Positions 34,006 to 43,544 of a stretch of DNA of 64,000 nt are shown in pieces. Within the stretch, counting starts at the first letter, position 1; each line of letters begins with the position of its first letter. Position numbers and translations under genes: made by a program. The notes under the pieces were generated by a model. That model searched no databases. It was not told the origin of the DNA and worked only from the letters and a program-made list of their open reading frames with translations. Source of the stretch: JAGREO01 sp020446285 (GTDB lineage: Bacteria > Pseudomonadota > Alphaproteobacteria > Geminicoccales > Geminicoccaceae); assembly GCA_041398005.1 (NCBI GenBank), contig JAWKVP010000008.1, forward strand, positions 1-64,000, written 5' to 3'.

Positions 34006-34715
34006 TCGTCCGTGGCGGCCCGTCGGTCGCCGGCGCGGCGCTCGGCATCCTCATGCTCGAGGCCCGGTTTCCGCGCATCGTCGGTGAGGTGGGAAATGCG
34101 CTCACCTGGGACTTCCCCGTCCATTATCGCGTGGTTCGCGGCGCCTCGCCCGAGCGCGTCGTCCTGCACGGCGCTCCGGGGCTGCTCGATGCGTTCATCG
34201 ATGCCGCGCGGGAACTGGTTGCCATGGGTGCGGACGGGATCACCACCAATTGCGGCTTCCTGTCCCTGTTCCAGAAGGAGCTGGCGGCGGCGGTCGCGGT
34301 TCCCGTGGCGTCATCGAGCCTGATGCAGGCGGCATTCATCGGCGCGCTGCTGCCGCCCGGCCGCCGGGTCGGCATCATCACGATTTCCGCCGATACGCTG
34401 AGCGCGGCGCATCTCGAGGCAGCAGGGGTCGGCGGCGATGTCGCGATCGTCGGCACCCGGCCGGACTGTCACTTCAACGATGTGATCCTCGGGAACCGCG
34501 ACGAACTGGACACCGGACGCGCCCGCGATGACCTGCTCGAGGCGGCGGCGCGGCTGGTGCGCGAGCATGCGGGGATCGGTGCCATCCTGCTCGAATGCAC
34601 CAACATGTGCCCCTATGCCGCCGCCATGCGCGATGCGGTCGGACTGCCGGTGTTCGACATGGCCGGCTTCATCCGCTGGTTCCAGTCGGGCCTCCGGCCC
34701 CGGCGTCATGTCTGA
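34002..34715 (+). CDS. Aspartate/glutamate racemase family protein
   Basis: A 237-residue cofactor-independent racemase-like protein. Both catalytic cysteine regions are visible: GITTNCGFLSLFQ (about residue 86) and ILLECTNMCPYAAAMRDA (about 200). The family also contains hydantoin racemases and arylmalonate decarboxylases, and this sequence is closer to that broad group than to MurI glutamate racemase. Start is GTG, overlapping the previous stop codon by GTGA; no ATG exists nearby in frame. Confidence 0.82.
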   Translation: MIVRGGPSVAGAALGILMLEARFPRIVGEVGNALTWDFPVHYRVVRGASPERVVLHGAPGLLDAFIDAARELVAMGADGITTNCGFLSLFQKELAAAVAVPVASSSLMQAAFIGALLPPGRRVGIITISADTLSAAHLEAAGVGGDVAIVGTRPDCHFNDVILGNRDELDTGRARDDLLEAAARLVREHAGIGAILLECTNMCPYAAAMRDAVGLPVFDMAGFIRWFQSGLRPRRHV

Positions 34716-34722
34716 ATGCCTG

Positions 34723-35457
34723 TTAGCCGGTTAGCCGGTCGGCGAGGATGGCGCCGCGCGATGCCATGAAATAGAGCCCCATGTGGTGGGTTTCGGCTGC
34801 GGGATGCGCTGCTGTCGGTGGCAGGCCGAGCGTGCGCGCCGTTTCCGGCGGCAGGTCGTAGGTGGCGCAGGCGGGCTCGAGGACCGCGATGTCGCGAAGG
34901 GTCGGCATGAGCGCGTGATTGCGCGCCGAGAGCATGGTGAGAACGAAGTCCATCACGCAGATATCGGTGCAGATGCCCACGACGACGAGGCTGTCGAGGC
35001 GATGGCCGTTGACCCAGTCGACACATTTGTTGTGGCTCGCACCATGGCTTTTGAAGGTCTGTTCGATGGCACCGACGAAGCCGTTGATGCAGTCCTTGCG
35101 GATCAGCGTCACATCGGGCTCGTCCGCGAGCCAGGCGAGTGCCTCGACCAGATTCTCCTCGCCCGTGCCGGTTATGCAATGCGGTGGATAGGGCGGTTCG
35201 GGCCGGTCGGGCTCGTGCGTGTCGAGGAAGGCGAGAACGGGCCGGCGCCGTTCGACGAACTGCCGGGCGATGCGGTCGGTCGTCGTGACCATGGCCTCGA
35301 TGCGCGCATCCGCCGAGGGTGGCGCCAGATTGCCCGCACCCGGCGTGCAGAAGCCGTTGACCTCATCGACGATGACGAGTCCCGCGGATCCCGCCGAAAC
35401 ATCGAAGGGCTGAAGGTGCAGGGGCATCCTTTCGGCGATGGCTTCGACCGGCGTCAC
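34723..35457 (-). CDS. Isochorismatase/nicotinamidase-like hydrolase
   Basis: A 244-residue cysteine hydrolase. The triad is visible: Asp in VIVDEVNGFC, Lys in LIRKDCINGF, and the nucleophile Cys in VGICTDICVMDFVLTML. Nicotinamidase-like members convert nicotinamide to nicotinate, and the metal-binding and cis-peptide region is consistent with that subgroup, but other amidases share the pattern. GTG at 35457 is chosen because GGAGG lies eight bases upstream; the next ATG is ten codons later. It converges with the racemase gene, only 7 bp away. Confidence 0.85.
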   Translation of the reverse strand: MTPVEAIAERMPLHLQPFDVSAGSAGLVIVDEVNGFCTPGAGNLAPPSADARIEAMVTTTDRIARQFVERRRPVLAFLDTHEPDRPEPPYPPHCITGTGEENLVEALAWLADEPDVTLIRKDCINGFVGAIEQTFKSHGASHNKCVDWVNGHRLDSLVVVGICTDICVMDFVLTMLSARNHALMPTLRDIAVLEPACATYDLPPETARTLGLPPTAAHPAAETHHMGLYFMASRGAILADRLTG

Positions 35458-35652
35458 CGTCTCGTCCTCCACGCTATCGCTGTTCGCTGTTGATCGACCG
35501 GCCACGAGTCTGCATCGCGCCGCCGGGCCATGCAAGCTTGCCTGCACGGGGGCCGGTGGCTACAGCGGGGTACGGGAAGAAATACGGGCTGCGGCGAATC
35601 GTTCCGGGGACCGCTGGCCGGCAAACGGAAAATCGGAAACGGGGGACAAGCG

Positions 35653-36459
35653 ATGCGAATTGGCGTGATCGGCTGTGCGGGGCGCATGGGCCGGGCCAAC
35701 ATGGCGGAGATTCTGGCGACCGACGGGCTCGAACTGGTCGGCGGCATCGAGGTGAAGGGCAATCCGGCGATCGGCGAGGATCTCGGTGTCCTCGCGGGCG
35801 GCGACCCCATCGGAACGAAGGCCACGGACGATCTCGGATCGCTCCTGACGGCGGCACATGCGGTCATCGAGTTCTCGACGCCCGACGCCAGTCTCGCCAA
35901 TGCCGAACGTTGCGCGGATGCCGGCTGCGCGCATGTGATCGGCACGACCGGGCTTGATGCGGGACAGCGTGCACGGCTTGCGGAACTGGGCAAGGCCATT
36001 CCCATCGTCTGGGCGGCGAACATGAGCCAGGGGGTCAATCTCCTGCTCGGTCTGGTCGAGCGTGTCGCCCGCAGTCTGGATACGGAGTTCGATATCGAGA
36101 TCGTCGAGGCGCACCACCGGCACAAGGTCGATGCTCCGTCGGGAACCGCACTGGCACTCGGCGAGGCGGCGGCGGCGGGAAGGGGCGTGCGGCTGGAGGA
36201 TGTGGCCGACCGCGGCCGCGACGGGTTCACCGGCGCGCGCCGACCGGGGGATATCGGCTTTGCGGTGATGCGAGGCGGCGATGTGATCGGCGACCACACC
36301 GTGCTCTTTGCCGGCGATGGCGAGAGGATCGAACTCACGCACAAGGCCTCGAACCGTTCGATCTATTCGAGGGGTGCGGTGCGGGCCGCGCGATGGGCGG
36401 CAACCCGGCCTCCCGGATTTTACGGAATGATCGACGTGCTCGGCCTCAATGGTTCGTGA
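35653..36459 (+). CDS. dapB: 4-hydroxy-tetrahydrodipicolinate reductase
   Basis: A 268-residue NAD(P)H-dependent reductase of the lysine and meso-diaminopimelate pathway. The nucleotide motif GVIGCAGRMGRANM, the catalytic EAHHRHKVDAPSGTA (His pair and Lys) and the C-terminal HTVLFAGDGERIELTHKASNRSIYSRGA are all family hallmarks. The ATG at 35653 immediately precedes the Rossmann strand. It stands alone here, without dapA or dapE neighbours. Confidence 0.96.
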   Translation: MRIGVIGCAGRMGRANMAEILATDGLELVGGIEVKGNPAIGEDLGVLAGGDPIGTKATDDLGSLLTAAHAVIEFSTPDASLANAERCADAGCAHVIGTTGLDAGQRARLAELGKAIPIVWAANMSQGVNLLLGLVERVARSLDTEFDIEIVEAHHRHKVDAPSGTALALGEAAAAGRGVRLEDVADRGRDGFTGARRPGDIGFAVMRGGDVIGDHTVLFAGDGERIELTHKASNRSIYSRGAVRAARWAATRPPGFYGMIDVLGLNGS

Positions 36460-36474
36460 GGGGCCTGAACAGTC

Positions 36475-36927
36475 TCAATAGCTCACCAGGGGCTTCAGCC
36501 CCTTGGCCTGATCGACCCAGTCGAGCACTTCCTCGGGTGTCGGCGAGCGGCGGGCGAGGCGTTCCTCCTGATTGTAGGAACGAAGATCGTCATGCAGCTG
36601 CTGGGGATCCTGTCCGGCGAGGCTCTGCACGTCGCGGACGCCGAGATCCTCGAGCATCATCCCGAACACGGCACCCACCCCGTTGACCCTCGACATGTCC
36701 GCACGCTGGACGAGGACGGTCAGGAGATCGAGATCGAGATTGGTCATGCGGGCGAGCTGTTCGCGCTTGTCGATCGTGCCGGCGGCGTCGAGGAGCTGGC
36801 CGCAGCTGGTGATCCGGCGGGCCTTGAGGACGACCCGCGCCCTTTGCGGAACACCGCGCAGCTTGCTGATGGGCAGCGAATATCTGGTCCCGGCCGGGCC
36901 TGTATCATTTGGTTCGTGCGCCGCCAT
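36475..36927 (-). CDS. DUF4332-type protein
   Basis: A 150-residue soluble protein with two helix-hairpin-helix-like halves (ISKLRGVPQRARVVLKARRITSCGQLLDAAGT and MSRVNGVGAVFGMMLEDLGVRDVQSLAGQDP), the pattern of DUF4332. Proteins of this fold often bind nucleic acid, but the function is not known. ATG at 36927 is preceded by GGGAGA; upstream in-frame extension to 37110 is AT-rich and looks non-coding. It converges with dapB. Confidence 0.75.
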   Translation of the reverse strand: MAAHEPNDTGPAGTRYSLPISKLRGVPQRARVVLKARRITSCGQLLDAAGTIDKREQLARMTNLDLDLLTVLVQRADMSRVNGVGAVFGMMLEDLGVRDVQSLAGQDPQQLHDDLRSYNQEERLARRSPTPEEVLDWVDQAKGLKPLVSY

Positions 36928-37386
36928 GATCGCGTTCTCCCGAAACAATTTCAATATCCGGGGCGATCGCCGTTCCCTCGCCATACGCCAGCTTTCACCG
37001 CGTCGTCCCGGAAGGTTGAACAGCAATAGGCGTGCCAAATGCGGAAATTCTAACATCCACAAGAAAAGAACATCCAGTGGAGAACAAAAAACCAATGGGA
37101 TCGAAAACACATTTGCGGCAGCTATTGTGAAATTTCGCTTAAGTGGTTCACTGATCCGGGATTCGGACAGCCTTTCCGGATTTGTTTATTTCTCTTTTAA
37201 CACAGGACGGCGGCATTGAATTTTCGCTTACTGAGGTCAATTGATGATGATTCATATGGAAGCTGTTAATTGCCCGTTCCCTGCAAATGGAAACGCAAGG
37301 GGCGAACGAACGGGAGACCCGTCAGAACGTGCAGGATTGAAATCTGTAAGATATCTCGACGGAATTCGAGGCGCGATCCGCGGGGA
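36928..37386. other. AT-rich intergenic region, 459 bp
   Basis: This gap between two leftward genes is visibly poorer in G+C than its surroundings, above all 37030-37290. It has A-tracts (ACAAAAAACC), a TTTGTTTATTTCTCTTTT run near 37180 and an ATCCGG/CCGGAT short inverted pair just before it. It could hold promoters for the DUF4332 gene or a small RNA. No convincing coding sequence was found. Confidence 0.55.
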
Positions 37387-37935
37387 TCAGCGATTTTCCC
37401 TGAGGCAGCGGAAGAGGGCTTCCTGCAGGGCGTCGGCGAATGCGACGCGGTCCTCGGGCGTCAGGAACTGCCCGATCTGCAGTCGCCGGCCATGGCTGCG
37501 GATGACGACGAGGCTCTTTCTCGTCGGCGGACGGTCGATCTCGACCCGCGCCCAGTAGGGCTCGAAACGCCATTGTTCGGCCTTGCCGGCACCGTCGACC
37601 GCCTCGACATGCAGCCCGTCCTCGTCGATCCACACCCGCTGATGGCGTTTCGCCTCCCTTTGCGCCCAGCGGAAGGCGAGGTAGAGAAGGACGAGATCGA
37701 GCCCGAGAAATCCCGAGACGGGCCAGGCGCCGATGGCGATGAACAGGGTCGACATCCCGGTGATCATGACGCTGACACCGGCCATCAGGAGCACGAAGGT
37801 CCGCGCGCTGACGGGCTGGTTGGGATAGAGTATGGCGTCGAAACGCCAGTCGTCGTTCGGCTCGCTCAATCGGGCATGTCCGGCGGATGAGGGGGCTCGT
37901 AGCGGCACTATGACGATTTGCCGGCGTCCGGCCAA
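37387..37935 (-). CDS. DUF2244 family membrane protein
   Basis: A protein of up to 182 residues with two transmembrane segments (about 46-68 and 72-90 counted from a TTG start) followed by a soluble domain. The FDAILYPNQPVSARTFVLLMAG start and the WARVEIDRPPTRKSLVVIRSHGRRLQIGQFLTPEDR portion are typical of DUF2244. Function unknown. No ATG exists near the expected start; TTG at 37935 or a GTG about nine codons later are possible. It is divergent from nth. Confidence 0.78.
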   Translation of the reverse strand: MAGRRQIVIVPLRAPSSAGHARLSEPNDDWRFDAILYPNQPVSARTFVLLMAGVSVMITGMSTLFIAIGAWPVSGFLGLDLVLLYLAFRWAQREAKRHQRVWIDEDGLHVEAVDGAGKAEQWRFEPYWARVEIDRPPTRKSLVVIRSHGRRLQIGQFLTPEDRVAFADALQEALFRCLRENR

Positions 37936-37940
37936 GAAAA

Positions 37941-37985
37941 ACAGGCAGGGCGGACACAGGCAGGGCGGATACAGGCAAGGCGGGA
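37941..37985 (+). repeat. Three 15-bp tandem units upstream of nth
   Basis: ACAGGCAGGGCGGAC, ACAGGCAGGGCGGAT and ACAGGCAAGGCGGGA follow each other directly and end 9 bp before the nth start, so they contain or adjoin its ribosome-binding region (GGCGGGAGAG). Confidence 0.85.
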
Positions 37986-37994
37986 GAGAGGCGG

Positions 37995-38627
37995 ATGCGC
38001 AAGGCGGATATCGAGACGTTCTTCTCGAGGCTCGAGGCGGGCAATCCGGCGCCGCGCACCGAGCTTCACTACCGGGACCCGTTCACGCTGCTCGCAGCCG
38101 TCATGCTCTCCGCCCAGGCAACCGATGTCGGCGTCAACAAGGCGACCGCACGGCTCTATGCCGAGGCCGCGACGCCCGCAGCCATTCTCGCACTCGGCGA
38201 GGAGCGGGTGCGCGAACTCATCAGGACGATCGGTCTCTATCGCAACAAGGCGAAGAATCTCGTCGAACTCTCGCGCATGCTCATCGAACGGCATGGCGGC
38301 GAGGTTCCGCGGGACCGCGCGGCGCTCGAAGCCCTGCCGGGCGTGGGGCGGAAAACGGCGAATGTGGTGCTCAACGAGGCTTTCGGCGAGCCGACCATCG
38401 CAGTCGACACGCACATCTTCCGGCTCGGCAACCGCACCGGCCTCGCTCCGGGCAAGACCCCCCGCGAAGTCGAGGACGGGCTGCTCGCGGTCGTGCCGAA
38501 GGCCTATCTCAAGGGCGCGCATCACTGGCTGATCCTGCACGGACGCTATGTCTGCAAGGCGCGCAAGCCGGATTGCGCCGCATGTTCCGTGCGTGACCTG
38601 TGCGGCTTCGACGCCAAGACCGCCTGA
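37995..38627 (+). CDS. nth: Endonuclease III
   Basis: A 210-residue base-excision repair DNA glycosylase/AP lyase acting on oxidised pyrimidines. The helix-hairpin-helix LPGVGRKTANVV includes the catalytic Lys K120, and D138 lies in AVDTHIFR; both fall at the same positions as in the E. coli enzyme. The C-terminal [4Fe-4S] ligands are seen as C-x6-C-x2-C-x5-C in VCKARKPDCAACSVRDLCG. A complete, ordinary copy. Confidence 0.97.
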   Translation: MRKADIETFFSRLEAGNPAPRTELHYRDPFTLLAAVMLSAQATDVGVNKATARLYAEAATPAAILALGEERVRELIRTIGLYRNKAKNLVELSRMLIERHGGEVPRDRAALEALPGVGRKTANVVLNEAFGEPTIAVDTHIFRLGNRTGLAPGKTPREVEDGLLAVVPKAYLKGAHHWLILHGRYVCKARKPDCAACSVRDLCGFDAKTA

Positions 38628-38636
38628 AACCTCCGT

Positions 38637-40121
38637 TCAGAGCGGGTCGAAACCGCCGAGCAAGCCATCAGCCGAGAGAAAGGCGCCGGTCAGTCGGCGC
38701 TCGGCCTTGCGCATCCGCCAGTCCAGCATGGCCTGTGCGCGGGGCAGGATGAAACCCGGATCACCGACCGGCCGGGTCCAGCCGGGATCTGCTGCAAGGT
38801 CGAAGGCGAGCGGCGGCAGTCCGGAAAAATGGACATAGGCCGAGGATGCGTCGAGGCGAACGGCAAGGCCGCAATGCTCATCGTCGAGACCGAGGGCGTG
38901 CCGGTGGCGCTGGCCCTCCGGATCGCGGAAATCATGCTCGTAGCAGACCGCATCGCGCCAGTTCGCGGGCGCTTCTCCTGTTGTAAGAAAACTCGACAGG
39001 GAATGACCGTCGCATTGTCGCGGGACGGGCAGACCGAGCGTTTCGAGAATGGTGGGCATGAGGTCGACATGCTCGGTGAACGATCCCACGCGAATGCCGC
39101 GGGCAGCCTCCCGGCCGGGATGGCGCACGATCAGCGGCACATGGAAGGCTTGAGGGTAGAACCCGGATTTTCCGATCATGCCGTGATCGCCGAGCATCTC
39201 GCCGTGATCGCTGGTGAAGATGACGAGCGTCCGCTCATCCTCGCCGCTGGCCGCGAGCGCGTCGAGGATGCGGCCGAGATGGTGATCGACCTCGCTCATC
39301 AGGCCGAGATAGATGGCCCTGAGCTCGCGCACCCGCTCCGGAACGAGGCCCGCCGGACTGCCGAAGACCCGCCCGAGCCAGCCGCCATAGGGTGTTTCGA
39401 GATGGTATCGAAGCCAGGGATGGACGCCCGATCGCTCCCGCGGGTCGATCGGGGCCGGCATCGGAATATCGGCGCGCGGGTAGAGCGTGTGCCATGGTTC
39501 CGGCGCGATCCAGGGCGGATGCGGGTGAATGTAGGAGAGATGCGCGAACCAGGGGGAGCCGTCGCGCCGGGCGGCATGCCATTCGAGGAACCTGTCGGTC
39601 AGGAACGCGGTTTCGCTCCTGTCGGCGGCGAAGGGGGCGGGCGCGCCGAAGTCACCGCTGTAAACTTCGTCGACATTCGCATCCTCGCGTCCGATATGGG
39701 TCATCCAGGCTTCCATCGCCTCGTCGAGTTTCAACTCGAAGCGGAACCCCGGCAGCAGCCCCTCGTAGGTTCGAAGTCTCGGGTCGTCGGCATCCACCGT
39801 GCGTGGGTCGATGCTCGTGTCGGTATAGCCGAAGAGAACCGGATCGTAGCCACCGCTGCGGGCGATCTGGGCGATGGTCCGGTGGCGATGATCGAGCGGC
39901 GTGCCGTTCGTGATCGAGCGGTGATTGAAGGCATAGAGGCCGGTATAGATCGAGGCCCGCGCGGGGCCGCAGGGGGTGGCCTGGCCGAAATGGCGGGAGA
40001 ACCATGCGCCGTCACGGGCAAGACGGTCGAGGTTCGGGGTCGAGAGAAGCGGATGCCCGGCCATCGCCAGATGGTCGCCGCGCCATTGATCGGCAGTGAT
40101 GAACAGGCAATTCATGGCCAT
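38637..40121 (-). CDS. Phosphonate monoester hydrolase/sulfatase-like enzyme
   Basis: A 494-residue alkaline phosphatase superfamily protein. The signature C51-G-P-A-R-A-S marks a cysteine converted to formylglycine; D11 (TADQWRGDH) and the TSDHGEMLGDHG segment supply metal ligands. The stretches TPCGPARASIYTGLY, PLDHRHRTI, YDPVLFGYTDTS and VDLMPTILETLGL align closely, from memory, with the rhizobial phosphonate monoester hydrolase, a promiscuous enzyme that cleaves phosphonate, phosphate and sulfate esters. A choline-sulfatase-type role is less likely. ATG at 40121 or 40115. Divergent from the ABC operon. Confidence 0.85.
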   Translation of the reverse strand: MAMNCLFITADQWRGDHLAMAGHPLLSTPNLDRLARDGAWFSRHFGQATPCGPARASIYTGLYAFNHRSITNGTPLDHRHRTIAQIARSGGYDPVLFGYTDTSIDPRTVDADDPRLRTYEGLLPGFRFELKLDEAMEAWMTHIGREDANVDEVYSGDFGAPAPFAADRSETAFLTDRFLEWHAARRDGSPWFAHLSYIHPHPPWIAPEPWHTLYPRADIPMPAPIDPRERSGVHPWLRYHLETPYGGWLGRVFGSPAGLVPERVRELRAIYLGLMSEVDHHLGRILDALAASGEDERTLVIFTSDHGEMLGDHGMIGKSGFYPQAFHVPLIVRHPGREAARGIRVGSFTEHVDLMPTILETLGLPVPRQCDGHSLSSFLTTGEAPANWRDAVCYEHDFRDPEGQRHRHALGLDDEHCGLAVRLDASSAYVHFSGLPPLAFDLAADPGWTRPVGDPGFILPRAQAMLDWRMRKAERRLTGAFLSADGLLGGFDPL

Positions 40122-40305
40122 CGCCCGGATGCTCCCTTCGCATGACGGTTGAACCGGATCCCGCCGGTACGCCGGCAGGGCTATCACGACACGGGGCATG
40201 CTTGAAGATGCAAGCGCGCGCGGTGGCCGGGTGCTGGTCCGGCGGCGAGGGGAGGGGAAACCATGGGCGAGGCGATACGGCGGATTCGCCGGGGATTCGC
40301 AATTT

Positions 40306-40336
40306 TTGACTCGCCAAGCCGGATCAACCCAACTAT
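40306..40336 (+). promoter_or_regulatory. Possible promoter of the alpha-glucoside-type operon
   Basis: TTGACT (40306-40311) and AACTAT (40331-40336) with a long 19-bp spacer. The LacI-type palindrome begins four bases downstream, where a repressor would block transcription. The -10 match is weak. Confidence 0.35.
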
Positions 40337-40339
40337 TCC

Positions 40340-40357
40340 TTCCAAAGCGCTTTGGAA
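40340..40357. promoter_or_regulatory. LacI-family operator
   Basis: TTCCAAAGCGCTTTGGAA is a perfect 18-bp palindrome with the central CG of LacI/GalR-family operators, 28 bp upstream of the binding-protein ATG. In rhizobia the agl and thu sugar operons are controlled by LacI-family proteins (AglR, ThuR). No such regulator gene is in the window. Confidence 0.75.
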
Positions 40358-40385
40358 ACCGACGCCAGAAGAGAAAGGGAGGGCC

Positions 40386-41645
<1,260 letters not shown>

Positions 41646-41774
41646 TCGCCCGCTCGCCGGGTTTCATCCGCATCCCAGTCAGGTCCATGCGGGAAGAGTC
41701 ATCTTCCCGCAGCACCGCCTGCATACTTCATGAAAAGCCGGTCCGCCGTGAACGGACCGCGTTCGGGGAAGGCC

Positions 41775-42710
41775 ATGGCCGGTAAAACACAACTCACCCG
41801 GGAAAAAACCGCGGCAGCATGGCTGTTCCTGTTGCCGATGATGCTCATACTTGCGGTCGTCGCCGGCTGGCCACTTCTGCGCACGATCTATCTCGGCTTC
41901 ACCGACGCCCGTCTCTCGAGCATCGCCAGCGCCCAGTGGATCGGCTTCGAGAACTATCTCTTCTATCTCGACTATGGCGAAGGCGACGGCGAATGGATCG
42001 GGCTTCTGGCCGATCCCACATGGTGGCGGGCGGTATGGAACACCGTCATCTTCACCGTCATTTCCGTCACCCTTGAAACCGCGCTCGGTCTGGTCGTCGC
42101 ACTGGTGCTCAATGCCGAATTCGCCGGCCGCGGGTTCGTTCGTGCCGCCATTCTCGTGCCCTGGGCCATTCCCACCATCGTTTCCGCGAAGATGTGGGCT
42201 TGGATGATGAACGACCAGTTCGGCATCCTCAACGACATCCTCGTGCGGATCGGCTTCATCGGCGAACCGATCGCCTGGACGGCCTCGCCCGACACGGCGA
42301 TGATCGCCGTGATCATGGTCGATGTGTGGAAGACGACGCCCTTCATGGCGCTGCTCATCCTCGCCGGCCTGCAGATGGTTCCGGGCGACATCTACGAGGC
42401 GGCGAAGCTCGACGGCGTGCATCCGGTCAAGACGTTCTTCAAGGTGACGCTGCCGCTGATCCGTCCGGCGGTCATGGTGGCGGTGATCTTCCGCGCGCTC
42501 GACAGCCTTCGGATCTTCGATCTCATCTATGTGCTCACACCGGGGACCGAAACCACCAAGACGATGTCGGTCTATGCCCAGGAACATCTCTTCGCGTTCG
42601 ACAATTTCGCCTATGGCTCGGCCGCGTCGACGCTGCTCTTCCTGATCATTGCCATCATCACCATCGCCTATATCAGGATCGGCCGACTCAATCTCGGGGG
42701 AGACAAGTGA
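41775..42710 (+). CDS. Sugar ABC transporter permease, MalF type
   Basis: A 311-residue membrane protein with six predicted helices. The EAA loop reads DIYEAAKLDGVHPVKTFFKVTLPLIRP. ATG at 41775 gives a typical short charged N-terminus; an in-frame ATG at 41730 adds 15 residues. Its stop overlaps the next permease's start (TGATG). Partner of the alpha-glucoside binding protein. Confidence 0.9.
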   Translation: MAGKTQLTREKTAAAWLFLLPMMLILAVVAGWPLLRTIYLGFTDARLSSIASAQWIGFENYLFYLDYGEGDGEWIGLLADPTWWRAVWNTVIFTVISVTLETALGLVVALVLNAEFAGRGFVRAAILVPWAIPTIVSAKMWAWMMNDQFGILNDILVRIGFIGEPIAWTASPDTAMIAVIMVDVWKTTPFMALLILAGLQMVPGDIYEAAKLDGVHPVKTFFKVTLPLIRPAVMVAVIFRALDSLRIFDLIYVLTPGTETTKTMSVYAQEHLFAFDNFAYGSAASTLLFLIIAIITIAYIRIGRLNLGGDK

Positions 42711-43540
42711 TGGCCCGCAACCCCTTGCACCTGCTCGGCCTCTGGGTCCTGATCATCGCCATCGCGGTGTTCGCGCTCTTCCCGTTCTATTATGCCGTGA
42801 TCACCTCGTTCAAATCGGGATCGCAGATCTTCCGGATCGACTATCTGCCGGTGGCGTTCGACTGGGACAATTACATCAACGTGATGACCCAGGGGAGCTT
42901 TGCGCGAAACCTCCTGAACTCCGTTCTCGTCTCGGCGGTCACCGTCGCCATCTCGCTGCTTCTCGCCGTCACCGCCGCCTATGCGCTTGCGCGGGTACGC
43001 TTTCGCGGGCGGGCCGTTCTTCTCTTCACCATCCTTTCGGTGTCGATGTTTCCGCAGATGGCCGTTCTTGCCGGCCTGTTCGAGATGATCCGTGCCATGG
43101 GGCTCTACAACACGCCCTTCGCGCTGATCTTCTCCTACATGATCTTCACGCTGCCCTTTACCGTGTGGGTGCTCACCACCTTCATGCGCGACCTGCCGGT
43201 GGAACTCGAGGAAGCGGCGATCGTCGATGGCGCGAAGCCCTGGCAGATCATCTTCAAGGTGTTCATGCCCTTGATGTGGCCGGCGCTGGTCACGACCGGC
43301 CTGCTCGCCTTCATCGCCGCATGGAACGAGTTCCTGTTCGCGCTCACATTCGTGTCCAATGACAGCCAGCGCACGGTTCCGGTCGCCATAGCGCTCCTGT
43401 CGGGCGCCTCGGAACAGGAGATCCCCTGGGGGCCGATCATGGCGGCATCCGTCATCGTGACGGTTCCGCTCATCGTTCTCGTCCTGATCTTCCAGCGCAA
43501 GATCGTCGCCGGTCTGACCGCCGGTGCGGTGAAGGGGTAA
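42710..43540 (+). CDS. Sugar ABC transporter permease, MalG type
   Basis: A 276-residue membrane protein with six predicted helices, EAA loop ELEEAAIVDGAKPWQIIFKVFMPLM and the characteristic C-terminus KIVAGLTAGAVKG. The start codon overlaps the preceding stop. The following glucosidase gene begins 4 bp after its stop, so all five genes should be on one mRNA. Confidence 0.92.
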   Translation: MARNPLHLLGLWVLIIAIAVFALFPFYYAVITSFKSGSQIFRIDYLPVAFDWDNYINVMTQGSFARNLLNSVLVSAVTVAISLLLAVTAAYALARVRFRGRAVLLFTILSVSMFPQMAVLAGLFEMIRAMGLYNTPFALIFSYMIFTLPFTVWVLTTFMRDLPVELEEAAIVDGAKPWQIIFKVFMPLMWPALVTTGLLAFIAAWNEFLFALTFVSNDSQRTVPVAIALLSGASEQEIPWGPIMAASVIVTVPLIVLVLIFQRKIVAGLTAGAVKG

Positions 43541-43544
43541 CGTC

